From Plantibacter sp. ME-Dv--P-122b (GTDB lineage Bacteria; Actinomycetota; Actinomycetes; Actinomycetales; Microbacteriaceae): 64,000 bases of DNA. Positions 24,623-33,922 of this stretch are shown one piece after another. The stretch is taken from contig NZ_JARVSC010000002.1 of the NCBI RefSeq assembly GCF_030209375.1, forward strand, positions 186,001 through 250,000, given 5' to 3'. The notes below the pieces were generated by a model. The model saw only the letters and a program-made list of their open reading frames with translations, was not told where the DNA came from and ran no database searches. A program made the position numbers and the translations under genes. Each line of letters opens with the position of its first letter. Positions within the stretch are counted from its first letter, which is position 1.

Positions 24623-25851
24623 CGCGCGACACCGTGATCTCGCTCCTGGACGAGATCGCTGGGATCGGTCGGGATCAGCGTCGGGGAGGCTACTCGAGGC
24701 CCGTCTACTCCACCGCCGAACTCGAGCTGCGGGAATGGTTCGTGAGTCACGCCGAGCGCCGTGGCCTCGACGTGGACATCGACGGGAACGGGGTCATCCG
24801 CGCCTGGTGGCACGTGCCGTCACGTTCGACGGCGGGTGCGGTCATCACCGGGAGCCATCTCGACTCGGTCCCCGGCGGTGGCGCCTACGACGGACCGCTC
24901 GGGGTCGTATCGGCGCTGATCGCGATCGATGTCCTGCGGACGCGTGGCGTCGAGCCGACCAAGCCGATCGTCGTCGCGGTCTTCCCGGAGGAGGAGGGCT
25001 CTCGCTTCGGCGTCGCATGCCTCGGCTCGCGTCTCCTCACCGGTGCGATCAGTCCGGAGCGGGCGCTGGCCCTGCGCGACGCGGAGGGCGACACCTTCGC
25101 GGAGGTCCTTGCACGCAATGGTGTCGATCCGGGGGGTGTGGGGCCGGATCCGGGCGGGCTCGGAGCGATCGACGCGTTCGTCGAGCTCCACGTCGAGCAG
25201 GGTCGGGCGCTGGTCGACCTGGATCGCCCGGTCGCGATCGGCTCGAGCATCTTGGGGCATGGACGGTGGCGGGTGTCGATCCGCGGTGAGGGGAACCATG
25301 CGGGGACGACCCTCATGCAGGATCGACGGGACCCGCTCGTCGCGGCTGCGCGGATGATCACCGAGATCCGCACGATCGGGCGGGCCACGCCGGACGCTCG
25401 GGCGACCGTCGGCCGGGTGCTCCCGTTGCCGGGAGGCACGAACGTGATCGCGTCGAACGTGGACTTCTGGATCGATGTCCGTCATCCCGACGACGTCGTG
25501 ACCGCCGCAATCGTAGCGGGGATCACCGAACGCCTGTCGCTCGTCGCAGCGGAGGAGGGATGCGTGGCCGCGATCACCGAGGAGTCGTTCAGCGCCACGA
25601 CCGACTTCGACCCGTTCCTCCGCGGGCGCCTCGAACGGATGCTGCCGCAGGCGCCCGTGCTCGGTACCGGAGCGGGGCACGACGCCGGAGCGCTCGCGTC
25701 GCACGTGCCGACCGCGATGCTCTTCGTCCGGAACCCGACCGGCGTCTCCCATTCGCCGGAGGAGTACGCCGAGGATGCCGATGCCGAGGCCGGTGCCGTG
25801 GCACTCGCGGACGTCCTGGAGGGACTGGCTGTCGGCATCGGGACCACCTGA
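24619..25851 (+). CDS. M20-family N-carbamoyl-amino-acid/allantoate amidohydrolase
   Basis: The 410-residue hydantoinase/carbamoylase-family amidase has metal ligands in GSHLDSVPGGGAYDGPLG (His and Asp), FPEEEGSRFG (Glu), ELHVEQG (His) and a C-terminal His in GVSHSPEEYA. RGEGNHAGTT is the dimerisation-domain substrate segment. It hydrolyses N-carbamoyl amino acids or allantoate/ureidoglycine and releases ammonia. The GTG start at 24619 overlaps the flavoenzyme stop. With Amt and the amine oxidase it suggests salvage of nitrogen from ureides or N-substituted amino acids. Confidence 0.88.
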   Translation: MTRDTVISLLDEIAGIGRDQRRGGYSRPVYSTAELELREWFVSHAERRGLDVDIDGNGVIRAWWHVPSRSTAGAVITGSHLDSVPGGGAYDGPLGVVSALIAIDVLRTRGVEPTKPIVVAVFPEEEGSRFGVACLGSRLLTGAISPERALALRDAEGDTFAEVLARNGVDPGGVGPDPGGLGAIDAFVELHVEQGRALVDLDRPVAIGSSILGHGRWRVSIRGEGNHAGTTLMQDRRDPLVAAARMITEIRTIGRATPDARATVGRVLPLPGGTNVIASNVDFWIDVRHPDDVVTAAIVAGITERLSLVAAEEGCVAAITEESFSATTDFDPFLRGRLERMLPQAPVLGTGAGHDAGALASHVPTAMLFVRNPTGVSHSPEEYAEDADAEAGAVALADVLEGLAVGIGTT

Positions 25852-25883
25852 GCAGGAGCCACCGCCCTCGTCGGACCCTGCCG

Positions 25884-26573
25884 ATGTCAGCCGACCGTGT
25901 GAGACTCGACCTCGTGCACGAGAACGGATCGACGACCATCGACGCGGTGTGCTGGGACTGGAACGGCACGCTCCTCGACGATGTCGATGTGGCGCTTGCC
26001 GCGATGAACACCGTTCTCCGGAAACGGGGTCTGGCTCGAATACCCGACCATGAGGCGTATCGGGCGGTGTTCGGCTTCCCCATCCGAGCCTTCTACGCTC
26101 GGCTCGGAATCGATGCGGCTGACTTCCTGACGGCGGCCGACGAATACCTCGCGTTGTTCGCCGTCGGCGTGGGATCGGCGTCGCTCCAACCCGAAGGGCG
26201 CGAGACCCTTGCGGCGGTCGACAGGCTCGGCGTCGAGCAGGTTCTCATCTCGGCGACCCCGGAGGCCACCCTCGAGCGCCAGCTGGCTCCTCACTCGCTG
26301 CACGGCCATTTCGCCCACATCCATGGCATCACCGATGTCTACGCCGCGTCGAAGGAGCATGTCGTGACAGCGTGGTTGGAGGACTCGGGCCATGATCCCC
26401 GGCGCGTGTTGATGGTCGGCGACACCAATCACGACGAGGAGATCGCCGACGCACTCCACGTGCGGTTCCTGCGATTCGACGGGGGCCACCAGGACCCACC
26501 CTTGCACCGACGTCATCCGGTCATCGACCGACTGGACAAGGTCGTCGACAGACTCACCCGCTCGCGACGGTGA
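25884..26573 (+). CDS. HAD-superfamily hydrolase
   Basis: The 229-residue HAD protein has motif I CWDWNGTLLDD (the second Asp of D-x-D is Asn), motif II ISATP, Lys in AASKEHVV and motif III VLMVGDTNHDEE. The cap domain lies between motifs I and II (C1 type). Loss of the second Asp is seen in some HAD groups and may mean that the leaving group acts as its own acid. It follows the amidohydrolase by 32 bases and may be the last member of that operon. No strong ribosome site is seen before the ATG at 25884. The substrate is unknown. Confidence 0.8.
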   Translation: MSADRVRLDLVHENGSTTIDAVCWDWNGTLLDDVDVALAAMNTVLRKRGLARIPDHEAYRAVFGFPIRAFYARLGIDAADFLTAADEYLALFAVGVGSASLQPEGRETLAAVDRLGVEQVLISATPEATLERQLAPHSLHGHFAHIHGITDVYAASKEHVVTAWLEDSGHDPRRVLMVGDTNHDEEIADALHVRFLRFDGGHQDPPLHRRHPVIDRLDKVVDRLTRSRR

Positions 26574-26690
26574 TTTCGGCATCGCGCCCGCCTGGCGCAC
26601 CGAGCTGTCTCAGTCCGGCAGGTCGGCATGCTGCCCGTCGTTGGTCAGGACGGTGAAGACTTCGACGGAGATCCGAGGGCCTCGGTCGGC

Positions 26691-27587
26691 TCAGGACGCG
26701 AGGGCGGTGTCGACCACGGCGAAGACCTCGGGATCCCAGGTGAGCGCGCGCTCCCACGGGAGGTCGAAGGCGTCGGCGAAGAAGATGCTGTGGACGTCCT
26801 CCTCGAAGGAGTGGCGGACCACGCGGGGGAGGACGTCGACCGGAACGTCATCGGCTCGGGCACTTCGCAGTGCCACGAGGCCGTCGTGTGGCCACAGCTG
26901 CCGGGGTTCGGCTGCCGTGTGGAAGTGACCCGCACCGACTGCGGTGACGGCGACCCCATCGAGGAAGCCGGCCTGCGTCGTGTTCCACTCGCGCAGGAAC
27001 CGGCGTGAGACCTCGTCGGCAGCGCCCTGTGAGTTCTCGGCGGCATAGCCGCTCGAGCGCTCGAGGATCGTCGTGGTCCCCTCGTCACCGTGGGCGTCGT
27101 GGACCGAGACTTCACCGGTGAGCACGTCGCCGAGGAGCGATCCCTCCCATGGTGTGCCGAGGGTGACGAGCCGGCCGATCGATGGGCCGGAGCCGCGCAG
27201 TTCGCGGACCGCGGCACGAGAGAAGAGACCGCCCATGGAGTGGGCGACGAGGTCGACGCTCGCGAAGCCGTGTTCGTCGGACAACCAGCGCAGGAACGCG
27301 GCCAGGCTTGTCCCGCCGGCGTCGATCCCTCCGACGGCGTTGACGGTCACCTCGGCGGGCAGCACGATCGGGACCTCGGTGAACCCCTGCCAACCGGTGT
27401 CCTCATGCACCTCTCCGGCGCCGATGCGTGCCGGTGCGGTGAAGACCGGTGTCTCCCGCCCGAGCAGGTGCGCGCGCAGCGCGGTGAGGGTGTTCCCGGC
27501 GGCGAGGCCGGAGTCGGCGGCGTGGTCCGGACCCGTGAACGGGGTCACGGCCGCACCTCCTGACACGAGGACGATCGCATCGGCCAT
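26691..27587 (-). CDS. Alpha/beta hydrolase (PGAP1/lipase-like)
   Basis: The 298-residue protein carries the nucleophile elbow VDLVAHSMGGLFSRAA, with a GHSMG-like A-H-S-M-G where Ala replaces the first Gly, and a late His in HNG-like WPHDGLV or VRHSFEED. The TLGTPWEGSLLGD block after the elbow is shared with PGAP1/lipase-like esterases. No signal peptide is seen. AAGGAGC six bases before the ATG at 27587 supports the start. It stands alone between a HAD and a ROK gene; the substrate is unknown. Confidence 0.8.
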   Translation of the reverse strand: MADAIVLVSGGAAVTPFTGPDHAADSGLAAGNTLTALRAHLLGRETPVFTAPARIGAGEVHEDTGWQGFTEVPIVLPAEVTVNAVGGIDAGGTSLAAFLRWLSDEHGFASVDLVAHSMGGLFSRAAVRELRGSGPSIGRLVTLGTPWEGSLLGDVLTGEVSVHDAHGDEGTTTILERSSGYAAENSQGAADEVSRRFLREWNTTQAGFLDGVAVTAVGAGHFHTAAEPRQLWPHDGLVALRSARADDVPVDVLPRVVRHSFEEDVHSIFFADAFDLPWERALTWDPEVFAVVDTALAS

Positions 27588-27613
27588 GGTGCTCCTTCCG
27601 GCTGGCTACGACG

Positions 27614-28819
27614 TCAGCGTACTGGTCGGGCGAGGTCGATCCGCAGCGCGTTGCGACGCACCTCGTCGATCGCGCTCGCCACGGCGCCCTGCGCCACCAT
27701 GTCGGCACCGAGTTCCGACGCGACGAGCAGGGGAGGTTCCGCGCTCATGTAGCCGGGGATGCGCTCCGACGCGACCTCGAGCAGCTGCGACATCGACGGG
27801 GATGTCCCACCGGCGAACACGATGCGCTCCACGTCGAGCAACCCGCCCAGGATGGCGCTCATCCGCGCGATGCGATCACCCATCCGGCGCACCAGATCGA
27901 GTGCGACCGCATCGCCCTGATCCGCTGCCGCCAGGACCGACTGCGCATCCACCTGCGCGACCGGTATGCGGCTGAGCGGGCTGCTCTCCGGGAGCCCGCC
28001 GCTCTCGCGGTACTCGCGACCCCAGTCGCGCAGGAGTGCGGCGATGCCTCGCGACGAACCGACGCCGTCGACGAGGTCGAGCAGGTGCAGCTCGCCCGCC
28101 CGGCCGCGACCGCGGACGAGACGGCCGTCGACGACGTATCCGGCGCCGAGGCGCTCACCGGTGACCACCGTGATGTAGGAGTCCACGCCGACCCCGGCCC
28201 CGATGGCGCCCTCTGCGACGGCGGCGAGGTTGGCGTCGTTGTCGGTGACGACCGCGCAGCCGTGGTCGCGGATGCGCTCACCGAGCCGAGGGTTCATCCG
28301 ATCCCAGAAGACGTTGCCCTCGGGTGACCGCCCGAGTGCATCGATGGGAGCCGGGACGCCGAGCACGATGCAGAGCGGCGGCTTCGGGCCGCACTGCCGC
28401 AGGGCCTCGTCGATAGCCGCATCGACGGCGTCGACCCGTGCCTCAGCGGTGGCCGCCGGATCGACGGTGTGGTGCGACCTCGCGAGTTCCCGACCGCGCA
28501 GGTCTGCAGCGATGGCGGTGATGGAGTGGGCTCCGGCGTCGACACCGACGACGATCCCGGCGTCGATACGCAGCTCGTAGCGACGGGCGGGGCGACCTTT
28601 CCGATAAGCGGCACCAGCCTGACGTGCGTCATCGAGCTCCGTCAGCCAACCCAGTCCGATGAGTTCGTCGGAGAGCGTGATCGCCGTCGATCGTGACAAC
28701 CCGGTGGCGGAGATGACGTCGGCTGCGGTGAACGCGGACGACGCCCAGGCGTGATCGAGGACGGCGGTGATGCTGGAGGAACGCGGCTCCGCTGCCCGGT
28801 CCGTCGTCGTCGCTTCCAT
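27614..28819 (-). CDS. ROK-family transcriptional regulator
   Basis: The 401-residue protein has an N-terminal helix-turn-helix (about residues 17-60, FTAADVISATGLSRSTAITLSDELIGLGWL) and a ROK sugar-kinase-like domain from about residue 90 (VVGVDAGAHSITAIAADLRG; VVTDNDANLAAVAEGAIGAG). The zinc-binding Cys cluster typical of ROK proteins is absent: the region after RGRGRAGELHLLD has no cysteine. It is divergent from the ABC sugar importer that begins at 29046 and probably represses it. The ATG at 28819 is chosen; a TTG at 28828 is an alternative. Confidence 0.88.
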   Translation of the reverse strand: MEATTTDRAAEPRSSSITAVLDHAWASSAFTAADVISATGLSRSTAITLSDELIGLGWLTELDDARQAGAAYRKGRPARRYELRIDAGIVVGVDAGAHSITAIAADLRGRELARSHHTVDPAATAEARVDAVDAAIDEALRQCGPKPPLCIVLGVPAPIDALGRSPEGNVFWDRMNPRLGERIRDHGCAVVTDNDANLAAVAEGAIGAGVGVDSYITVVTGERLGAGYVVDGRLVRGRGRAGELHLLDLVDGVGSSRGIAALLRDWGREYRESGGLPESSPLSRIPVAQVDAQSVLAAADQGDAVALDLVRRMGDRIARMSAILGGLLDVERIVFAGGTSPSMSQLLEVASERIPGYMSAEPPLLVASELGADMVAQGAVASAIDEVRRNALRIDLARPVR

Positions 28820-28980
28820 GACCGACAACGATATCCACGATCCGCAGGCCGCGCGCGGAGGCCGAGCCGGGAAGGCACTGCACCGCGCGCAGAGCCGTGA
28901 ACGATCACGGTGTCCGACCCGTGGATGTCGTGATGGAACCGGTGCTTGACCAGACGTCGAACGGATGGCAGAGTTTCCGT

Positions 28981-29010
28981 CATCAGTTGATTTACTCTCT
29001 GTATTTAGTC
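28981..29010. promoter_or_regulatory. AT-rich operator/promoter region between ROK and sugar importer
   Basis: A short AT-rich stretch stands out from the GC-rich surroundings and contains TTTACT followed by TTTAGTC, an imperfect repeat of the A/T-rich type bound by ROK regulators. It lies about 40 bases upstream of the SBP start. Exact -35 and -10 elements cannot be chosen with confidence. Confidence 0.4.
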
Positions 29011-29045
29011 AGCGGATCCGTCGAGGGCTCCGCGGAAGGACAATG

Positions 29046-30344
29046 ATGTCGAACCCACTGAAACGCGCGATACGCGCCACGGCCGGAGTGGCGGGTGTGG
29101 CGCTCTTGGCCAGCGTCCTCGTCGGTTGCTCGAGTGATGGCCGCGAGACCATCCACTTCACGTTCAGCAAGCGTGAGGCGTTCACCTTCATGAACCAGGC
29201 CGTCGCGGACTACAACGCCTCGCAGCAGCGGTATGAGGTCGTCATGGACACCTCGGGGCCCGATCCGCTCGCGGCGAGCTTCGTCCGTGGCAACCCGCCG
29301 GACCTCATGCTCTCGAACTACAACCACGAGGTGTCGCGCTTCGTCGAACGGTGCGCACTCTCCGACCTGTCCGACACGACAGCGGCGGCGTCCATCCGCG
29401 ACGACCTCCAGCCGTTGCTCGATCAGTACGGCGTGTGTGAGGGACGCACGAGCGCGCTGCCCTACTCGGTGATGGCCGCTTCCGTCATCTACAACAAGAC
29501 GATCTTCGCCGAGTACGGCCTCGAGGTGCCGACGACGTGGAGTGAACTCATCGCCGTCTCCGACACGCTGAAGGCGGCGGGCGTCGCGCCGTTCTACGCG
29601 ACGTTCGCCGACGCCTGGACTGCCAACCAGGGCTGGTTCGATTACTCGGTCGGCGGCGCGGTCGACATCCCGGACTTCTACGACCGGCTTGCAGAGGAGG
29701 GTACCGAGGTGGGACCGGATGCCCCGGTCTCCTTCGAGAAGGACTTCTTGGAGCCCATCGAGAAGATGCAGCTCCTGGCCAAGGAGTACACGCAGGCCGA
29801 TGCGCCGAGTCGCACCTACGACGCGGGCAACGTGGCTTTCGCCGAGGGCAAGGGTGCCATGTACCTGCAGGGCCCGTGGGCGTTCAGCCAGATCGCACTC
29901 ACTGCACCGGATCTCGACCTCGGGACCTTCCCGCTGCCGATGACGGAAGATCCGAAGGACCTCAAGGTCCGGGTGAACCTCGACCTCGTCACCATCATCC
30001 CCGAGGAGGCGAAGAACCCCGAGGGTGCCCGCGACTTCCTCGAGTACCTCTTCCAGCCGGAGGTCATCCAGGCCTACAACGAGTCGCAGCTCGGGTTCGT
30101 CCCGACGGACGACGGCAAGGCTCCCGACGACCCGCGAGTCGCGGGGATGATCCCGTACTACGACGCCGGCGCGTTCTATCAGGGGCCGGGCGTGCTCAAC
30201 CCCCGCGCCATCCCGACCGAGAACTACGCGCAGTCGCTGGTCCTCGGCACCGACGCGGCGTCGATGCTCCGCACCATGGACGCGGACTGGGCACGACTCG
30301 CGTTCCGACAGCCGCCCGTCACGAGCAAGGAGGGTTCCTCATGA
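29046..30344 (+). CDS. ABC sugar importer, solute-binding lipoprotein
   Basis: The 432-residue family 1 solute-binding protein has a lipoprotein signal with lipobox LVGC (Cys28). The mature part follows the usual sugar-SBP plan (NPPDLMLSNYNHEVSRF; NVAFAEGKGAMYLQGPWAFSQI). It captures an oligosaccharide outside the membrane. GGAAGGA five bases before the second of two tandem ATGs favours 29046; 29043 adds one Met. The stop overlaps the first permease (ATGA). The GH13 gene downstream suggests an alpha-glucoside ligand. No ATP-binding subunit is in the operon, so a shared MsiK-like ATPase is expected elsewhere. Confidence 0.92.
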   Translation: MSNPLKRAIRATAGVAGVALLASVLVGCSSDGRETIHFTFSKREAFTFMNQAVADYNASQQRYEVVMDTSGPDPLAASFVRGNPPDLMLSNYNHEVSRFVERCALSDLSDTTAAASIRDDLQPLLDQYGVCEGRTSALPYSVMAASVIYNKTIFAEYGLEVPTTWSELIAVSDTLKAAGVAPFYATFADAWTANQGWFDYSVGGAVDIPDFYDRLAEEGTEVGPDAPVSFEKDFLEPIEKMQLLAKEYTQADAPSRTYDAGNVAFAEGKGAMYLQGPWAFSQIALTAPDLDLGTFPLPMTEDPKDLKVRVNLDLVTIIPEEAKNPEGARDFLEYLFQPEVIQAYNESQLGFVPTDDGKAPDDPRVAGMIPYYDAGAFYQGPGVLNPRAIPTENYAQSLVLGTDAASMLRTMDADWARLAFRQPPVTSKEGSS

Positions 30345-31252
30345 GCGCCACCACATCGATCGTGACCGGGGGAGACCCGAAGGTCCGACGCAGCACCAAA
30401 CGGGTCGAGCCGATCTACTACTTCTTCCTCTTCCCAGCGGTCATCCTGTTCACGCTTGCGATCACGCTCCCCGGCGTCGTCGGAATCTTCTTCAGCTTCA
30501 CCGACTCCATCGGGATCGGTGACTGGGAGTTCATCGGCTTCACGAACTACATCGCCGCGTTCAGCGACCCGGCCATCCTCGCGAGCTTCCTTTTCACCTT
30601 CGGGTTCTCGCTCGTCACGGTCATCGCGGTGAACGTCATCGCGTTCCTGCTCGCGGTCGGGCTGACCGCGAAGATCCGCTTCAAGATGGGCCTTCGCGGG
30701 ATCTTCGTCATCCCGATGGTCATCTCGGGCATCATCATCGCCTACGTGTTCCAGTTCCTCTTCATGAACTCGGTACCGGCCGCCGGCTCGGCGCTCGGGA
30801 TCCCGTTCCTCGAGACGAGCATCCTCTCCAACCCGGACCTGGCCTGGCTGGGAATCGTGATCGTGACGGCCTGGCAGTCGATCCCCGGCACGCTGCTCAT
30901 CTACATCGCGGGTCTCCTCGCGGTCCCCGGCGACGTCTACGAGGCGGCTTCACTCGACGGCGCGAACAAGCGCCAGCAGCTGCTGCGGATCACGCTGCCG
31001 CTGGTCATGGGATACGTCGTGATCAACGTGATCCTCGGCTTCAAGAACTACCTGAACGCCTACGACATCATCGTCGGCCTGACCAACGGTGGCCCGGGCA
31101 CGTCGACACGGAGCATCTCGATGACGATCATCCGCGGGTTCCAGACCGGTGACTACGCCTACCAGATGGCCACGGCCACCCTGTTCTTCATCATCACGAT
31201 CATCATCGCCCTCGTGCAACTCTCGGCGACGCGCGGAAGGAACGCACTCTGA
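30341..31252 (+). CDS. ABC sugar importer permease 1
   Basis: The 303-residue MalF-type permease has about six transmembrane helices and the EAA loop YEAASLDGANKRQQLLRITLPL, which contacts the ATPase. The start overlaps the SBP stop, with AAGGAGG just upstream. The stop shares one base with the next ATG, so the two permeases are coupled. Confidence 0.93.
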   Translation: MSATTSIVTGGDPKVRRSTKRVEPIYYFFLFPAVILFTLAITLPGVVGIFFSFTDSIGIGDWEFIGFTNYIAAFSDPAILASFLFTFGFSLVTVIAVNVIAFLLAVGLTAKIRFKMGLRGIFVIPMVISGIIIAYVFQFLFMNSVPAAGSALGIPFLETSILSNPDLAWLGIVIVTAWQSIPGTLLIYIAGLLAVPGDVYEAASLDGANKRQQLLRITLPLVMGYVVINVILGFKNYLNAYDIIVGLTNGGPGTSTRSISMTIIRGFQTGDYAYQMATATLFFIITIIIALVQLSATRGRNAL

Positions 31253-32145
31253 TGGCCACGCCAACCGTGCTCAGCACCCAGTCCATCACCACGGCGAACG
31301 CCACCCCGAAGCAACGGACCAGGGGAGAGCGGGTGAGCTGGTCGACGACGATCATCCTGCTGCTCTGCGCCGTGACCGTCCTCCTGCCGCTCTACGTGAC
31401 GATCTCGATGGCGTTCAAGACCGACACCCAATCGGTCGACGGCAACGCCTTCTCGCTCCCGGCACCGTTCAGCATCGACGGCTTCGTCCAAGCCTGGACG
31501 CTCACGAAGTTCCCGGTCGGCTTCGCGATGTCGCTCCTCGTCACGGCAGGGACCGTGGTCGCGACGATCATCCTCGCCTCCTTCGCCGCGTACGCCATCG
31601 TGCGCAACTGGGATCGCCGACTGTTCCGCTTCTCGTTCTTCTACCTGCTCGCCGCGATGTTCATCCCGTTCCCGGTCGTCGCACTGCCACAGATCCAGCT
31701 CACCGGTCGCGTCGGACTCGACAACCCGTTCGGCGTGATCATCCTCGCCACGATGTTCCAGCTGAGCTTCAGCGTCCTGCTGTTCACGGCGTTCCTGCGA
31801 TCGATCCCGATCGAACTCGAGGAGAGTGCACGCATCGACGGTGCGAGCACCTGGCAGACGTTCTGGAAGCTGATCTTCCCGCTCCTGGCCCCCATGAGCG
31901 CCACGGTCGGCATCTTCGCGTTCCTCTACGCCTGGAACGACTTCATGATGCCGTCGCTGATCATCTCGGACGCGGGACTCCAGACCCTCCCGGTGCGGCA
32001 GAACCTCTTCCAGACCCAGTTCAGCAGCAACTACAACGTCGCCTTCGCCTCGTACCTGATGGCGATGGCCCCCGCGATCATCGCCTACTTGTTCGCGCAG
32101 CGTTGGGTGATGTCTGGCGTCACCCAGGGTGCCGTCAAGGGGTGA
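31252..32145 (+). CDS. ABC sugar importer permease 2
   Basis: The 297-residue MalG-type permease has six helices and the EAA loop LEESARIDGASTWQTFWKLIFPLL. The N-terminus is polar (about 25 residues). It pairs with the preceding permease to form the channel. It ends 65 bases before the GH13 gene, which is probably transcribed with it. Confidence 0.93.
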   Translation: MATPTVLSTQSITTANATPKQRTRGERVSWSTTIILLLCAVTVLLPLYVTISMAFKTDTQSVDGNAFSLPAPFSIDGFVQAWTLTKFPVGFAMSLLVTAGTVVATIILASFAAYAIVRNWDRRLFRFSFFYLLAAMFIPFPVVALPQIQLTGRVGLDNPFGVIILATMFQLSFSVLLFTAFLRSIPIELEESARIDGASTWQTFWKLIFPLLAPMSATVGIFAFLYAWNDFMMPSLIISDAGLQTLPVRQNLFQTQFSSNYNVAFASYLMAMAPAIIAYLFAQRWVMSGVTQGAVKG

Positions 32146-32210
32146 CCCGTCCGACCGACGGACCGACACCGGATCCACCCACCATCAGAGAAATCGAGGA
32201 CCACGCCGTC

Positions 32211-33917
32211 ATGACCGACGCACTACTCGTCGACACCGACACCGACACTGAGCCCGCTGACGCCCGGCGGACGGCCGCCGCCACCTGGTGGCGTCAGGCC
32301 GCCGTGTACCAGATCTACCCGCGGAGCTTCGCCGACGCGGACGGGGACGGTCTCGGCGACCTGCCGGGCATCCGCTCCCGGGTCGACTACCTCGCCGACC
32401 TCGGGATCGACGCGGTCTGGCTCAGTCCGTTCTATCCCTCGGCGCTGGCCGACGGCGGGTACGACGTCGCGGACTACCGCGACGTCGACCCGCGGCTCGG
32501 CACGCTGGAGGACTTCGACGAGCTGATCGCCGCCCTGCACGAGCGCGGTATCCGGGTCATCGTCGACATCGTGCCGAACCACACTTCGGATCTGCATGAG
32601 TGGTTCCAGGAGGCGCTCGCCGCCGGCCGCGGGTCGTCGGCTCGCGACCGGTACGTCTTCCGCGAGGGGAAGGGCGCATCGGGGGAGGAACCGCCCACCG
32701 ACTGGGAGTCGGTCTTCGGCGGCCCAGCATGGGAGCGGGTCGAGGACGGCCAGTGGTACTTCCACAACTTCGCCACCGAGCAGCCGGATCTCAACTGGGA
32801 TCACCCCGAGGTCCGCGAGGACTTCCTGAAGACGCTGCGGTTCTGGTCGGATCGCGGCGTGGACGGCTTCCGGATCGACGTCGCGCACATGCTCACGAAG
32901 GACCTCACCGAACCGCTGCCGAGCCGTGCGGAACTGGAACTGATGCCGCAGGACGGCACCCACCCGTTGCTGGACCGTGACGACGTGCACGAGGTGTACG
33001 CCGAGTGGCGGCGGGTGTTCGAGGAGTACGACCCGCCGCGCACCGCCGTCGCCGAAGCGTGGGTGGGTTCGCCCGAGCGTCGGGCGAAGTACGCATCGGC
33101 GGAGGGGCTCGGCCAGGCCTTCAACTTCGACCTGCTCGAGGCGGACTTCGATGCCGCCGAGTTCCGCACGGTCATCACCGACAACCTGGCGCAGGCGGCG
33201 GGGACGGGGTCATCGACGACGTGGGTGTTGTCCAACCACGATGTGACCCGTCACGCCACGCGGTACGGACTCCCGCCACTGGCCGGGCGACCCGTGAAGC
33301 AGGGCACCGAGTGGGTCGCGGCGGGTGGTCCCGAGGGCGACATCGATCGCGACCGGGGGCTCAGGCGCGCCAGGGCGGCGACGCTCCTGCTCCTCGGGCT
33401 TCCGGGGAGCACCTACCTCTACCAGGGCGAGGAGCTCGGTCTGCAGGAGGTCGCCGCGATCACCGCGGAGCAGCGCCAGGATCCCGCGTTCTTCCGCGGC
33501 GGCGAGTACGACGGGCTGGGACGCGACGGCTGCCGCGTACCGCTGCCCTGGTCGGCGGACCGACCGGCCTTCGGATTCGGAGGTGCGGTCGCGCACCTGC
33601 CGCAACCGGCCTGGTTCGCCGAGTACGCGGTCGACGTCGAGGCTGCGGATCCGAACTCGACGCTCTCGCTCTACCGTGAGGCACTCCGGCTGCGACGACT
33701 GCTGCAGACCGAGGAGCGCCTCGAGTGGATCGAGACGGGGCGGCCGGACGTCGTCCGATTCGTGCGGCCGAACGGTTGGCAGGTCCTGACGAACTTCGGG
33801 ACCGAGCCGTTCCCGCTCGAGGCGGAGCACGACGCCGTCGTGCTGGGCTCCCTCCAAGCCGGTGCGGTCCCGGGGGAGTCCACCGTGTGGACCATGCCCG
33901 ACGTCCTGTCGGAGTGA
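32211..33917 (+). CDS. GH13 alpha-glucosidase/oligo-1,6-glucosidase
   Basis: The 568-residue cytoplasmic GH13 enzyme has the four family regions: DIVPNHTS (119-126), GFRIDVAHM with nucleophile D223, AVAEAW with acid/base E282, and SNHDVTRH with D344. YQIYPRSFADADGDGLGDLPGI is typical of alpha-glucosidases that act on short imported glucosides (trehalulose, isomaltose, maltose type). It releases glucose from the substrate brought in by the ABC importer just upstream. The ATG at 32211 has GAGGA about 12 bases upstream, so the ribosome site is weak. Confidence 0.92.
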   Translation: MTDALLVDTDTDTEPADARRTAAATWWRQAAVYQIYPRSFADADGDGLGDLPGIRSRVDYLADLGIDAVWLSPFYPSALADGGYDVADYRDVDPRLGTLEDFDELIAALHERGIRVIVDIVPNHTSDLHEWFQEALAAGRGSSARDRYVFREGKGASGEEPPTDWESVFGGPAWERVEDGQWYFHNFATEQPDLNWDHPEVREDFLKTLRFWSDRGVDGFRIDVAHMLTKDLTEPLPSRAELELMPQDGTHPLLDRDDVHEVYAEWRRVFEEYDPPRTAVAEAWVGSPERRAKYASAEGLGQAFNFDLLEADFDAAEFRTVITDNLAQAAGTGSSTTWVLSNHDVTRHATRYGLPPLAGRPVKQGTEWVAAGGPEGDIDRDRGLRRARAATLLLLGLPGSTYLYQGEELGLQEVAAITAEQRQDPAFFRGGEYDGLGRDGCRVPLPWSADRPAFGFGGAVAHLPQPAWFAEYAVDVEAADPNSTLSLYREALRLRRLLQTEERLEWIETGRPDVVRFVRPNGWQVLTNFGTEPFPLEAEHDAVVLGSLQAGAVPGESTVWTMPDVLSE

Positions 33918-33922
33918 CGTGG

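Noticed and set aside
31159-32178. 339-codon minus-strand frame opposite a permease
   Set aside because: It is low-complexity and charged, fully opposite a MalG-type permease with a clear EAA loop.
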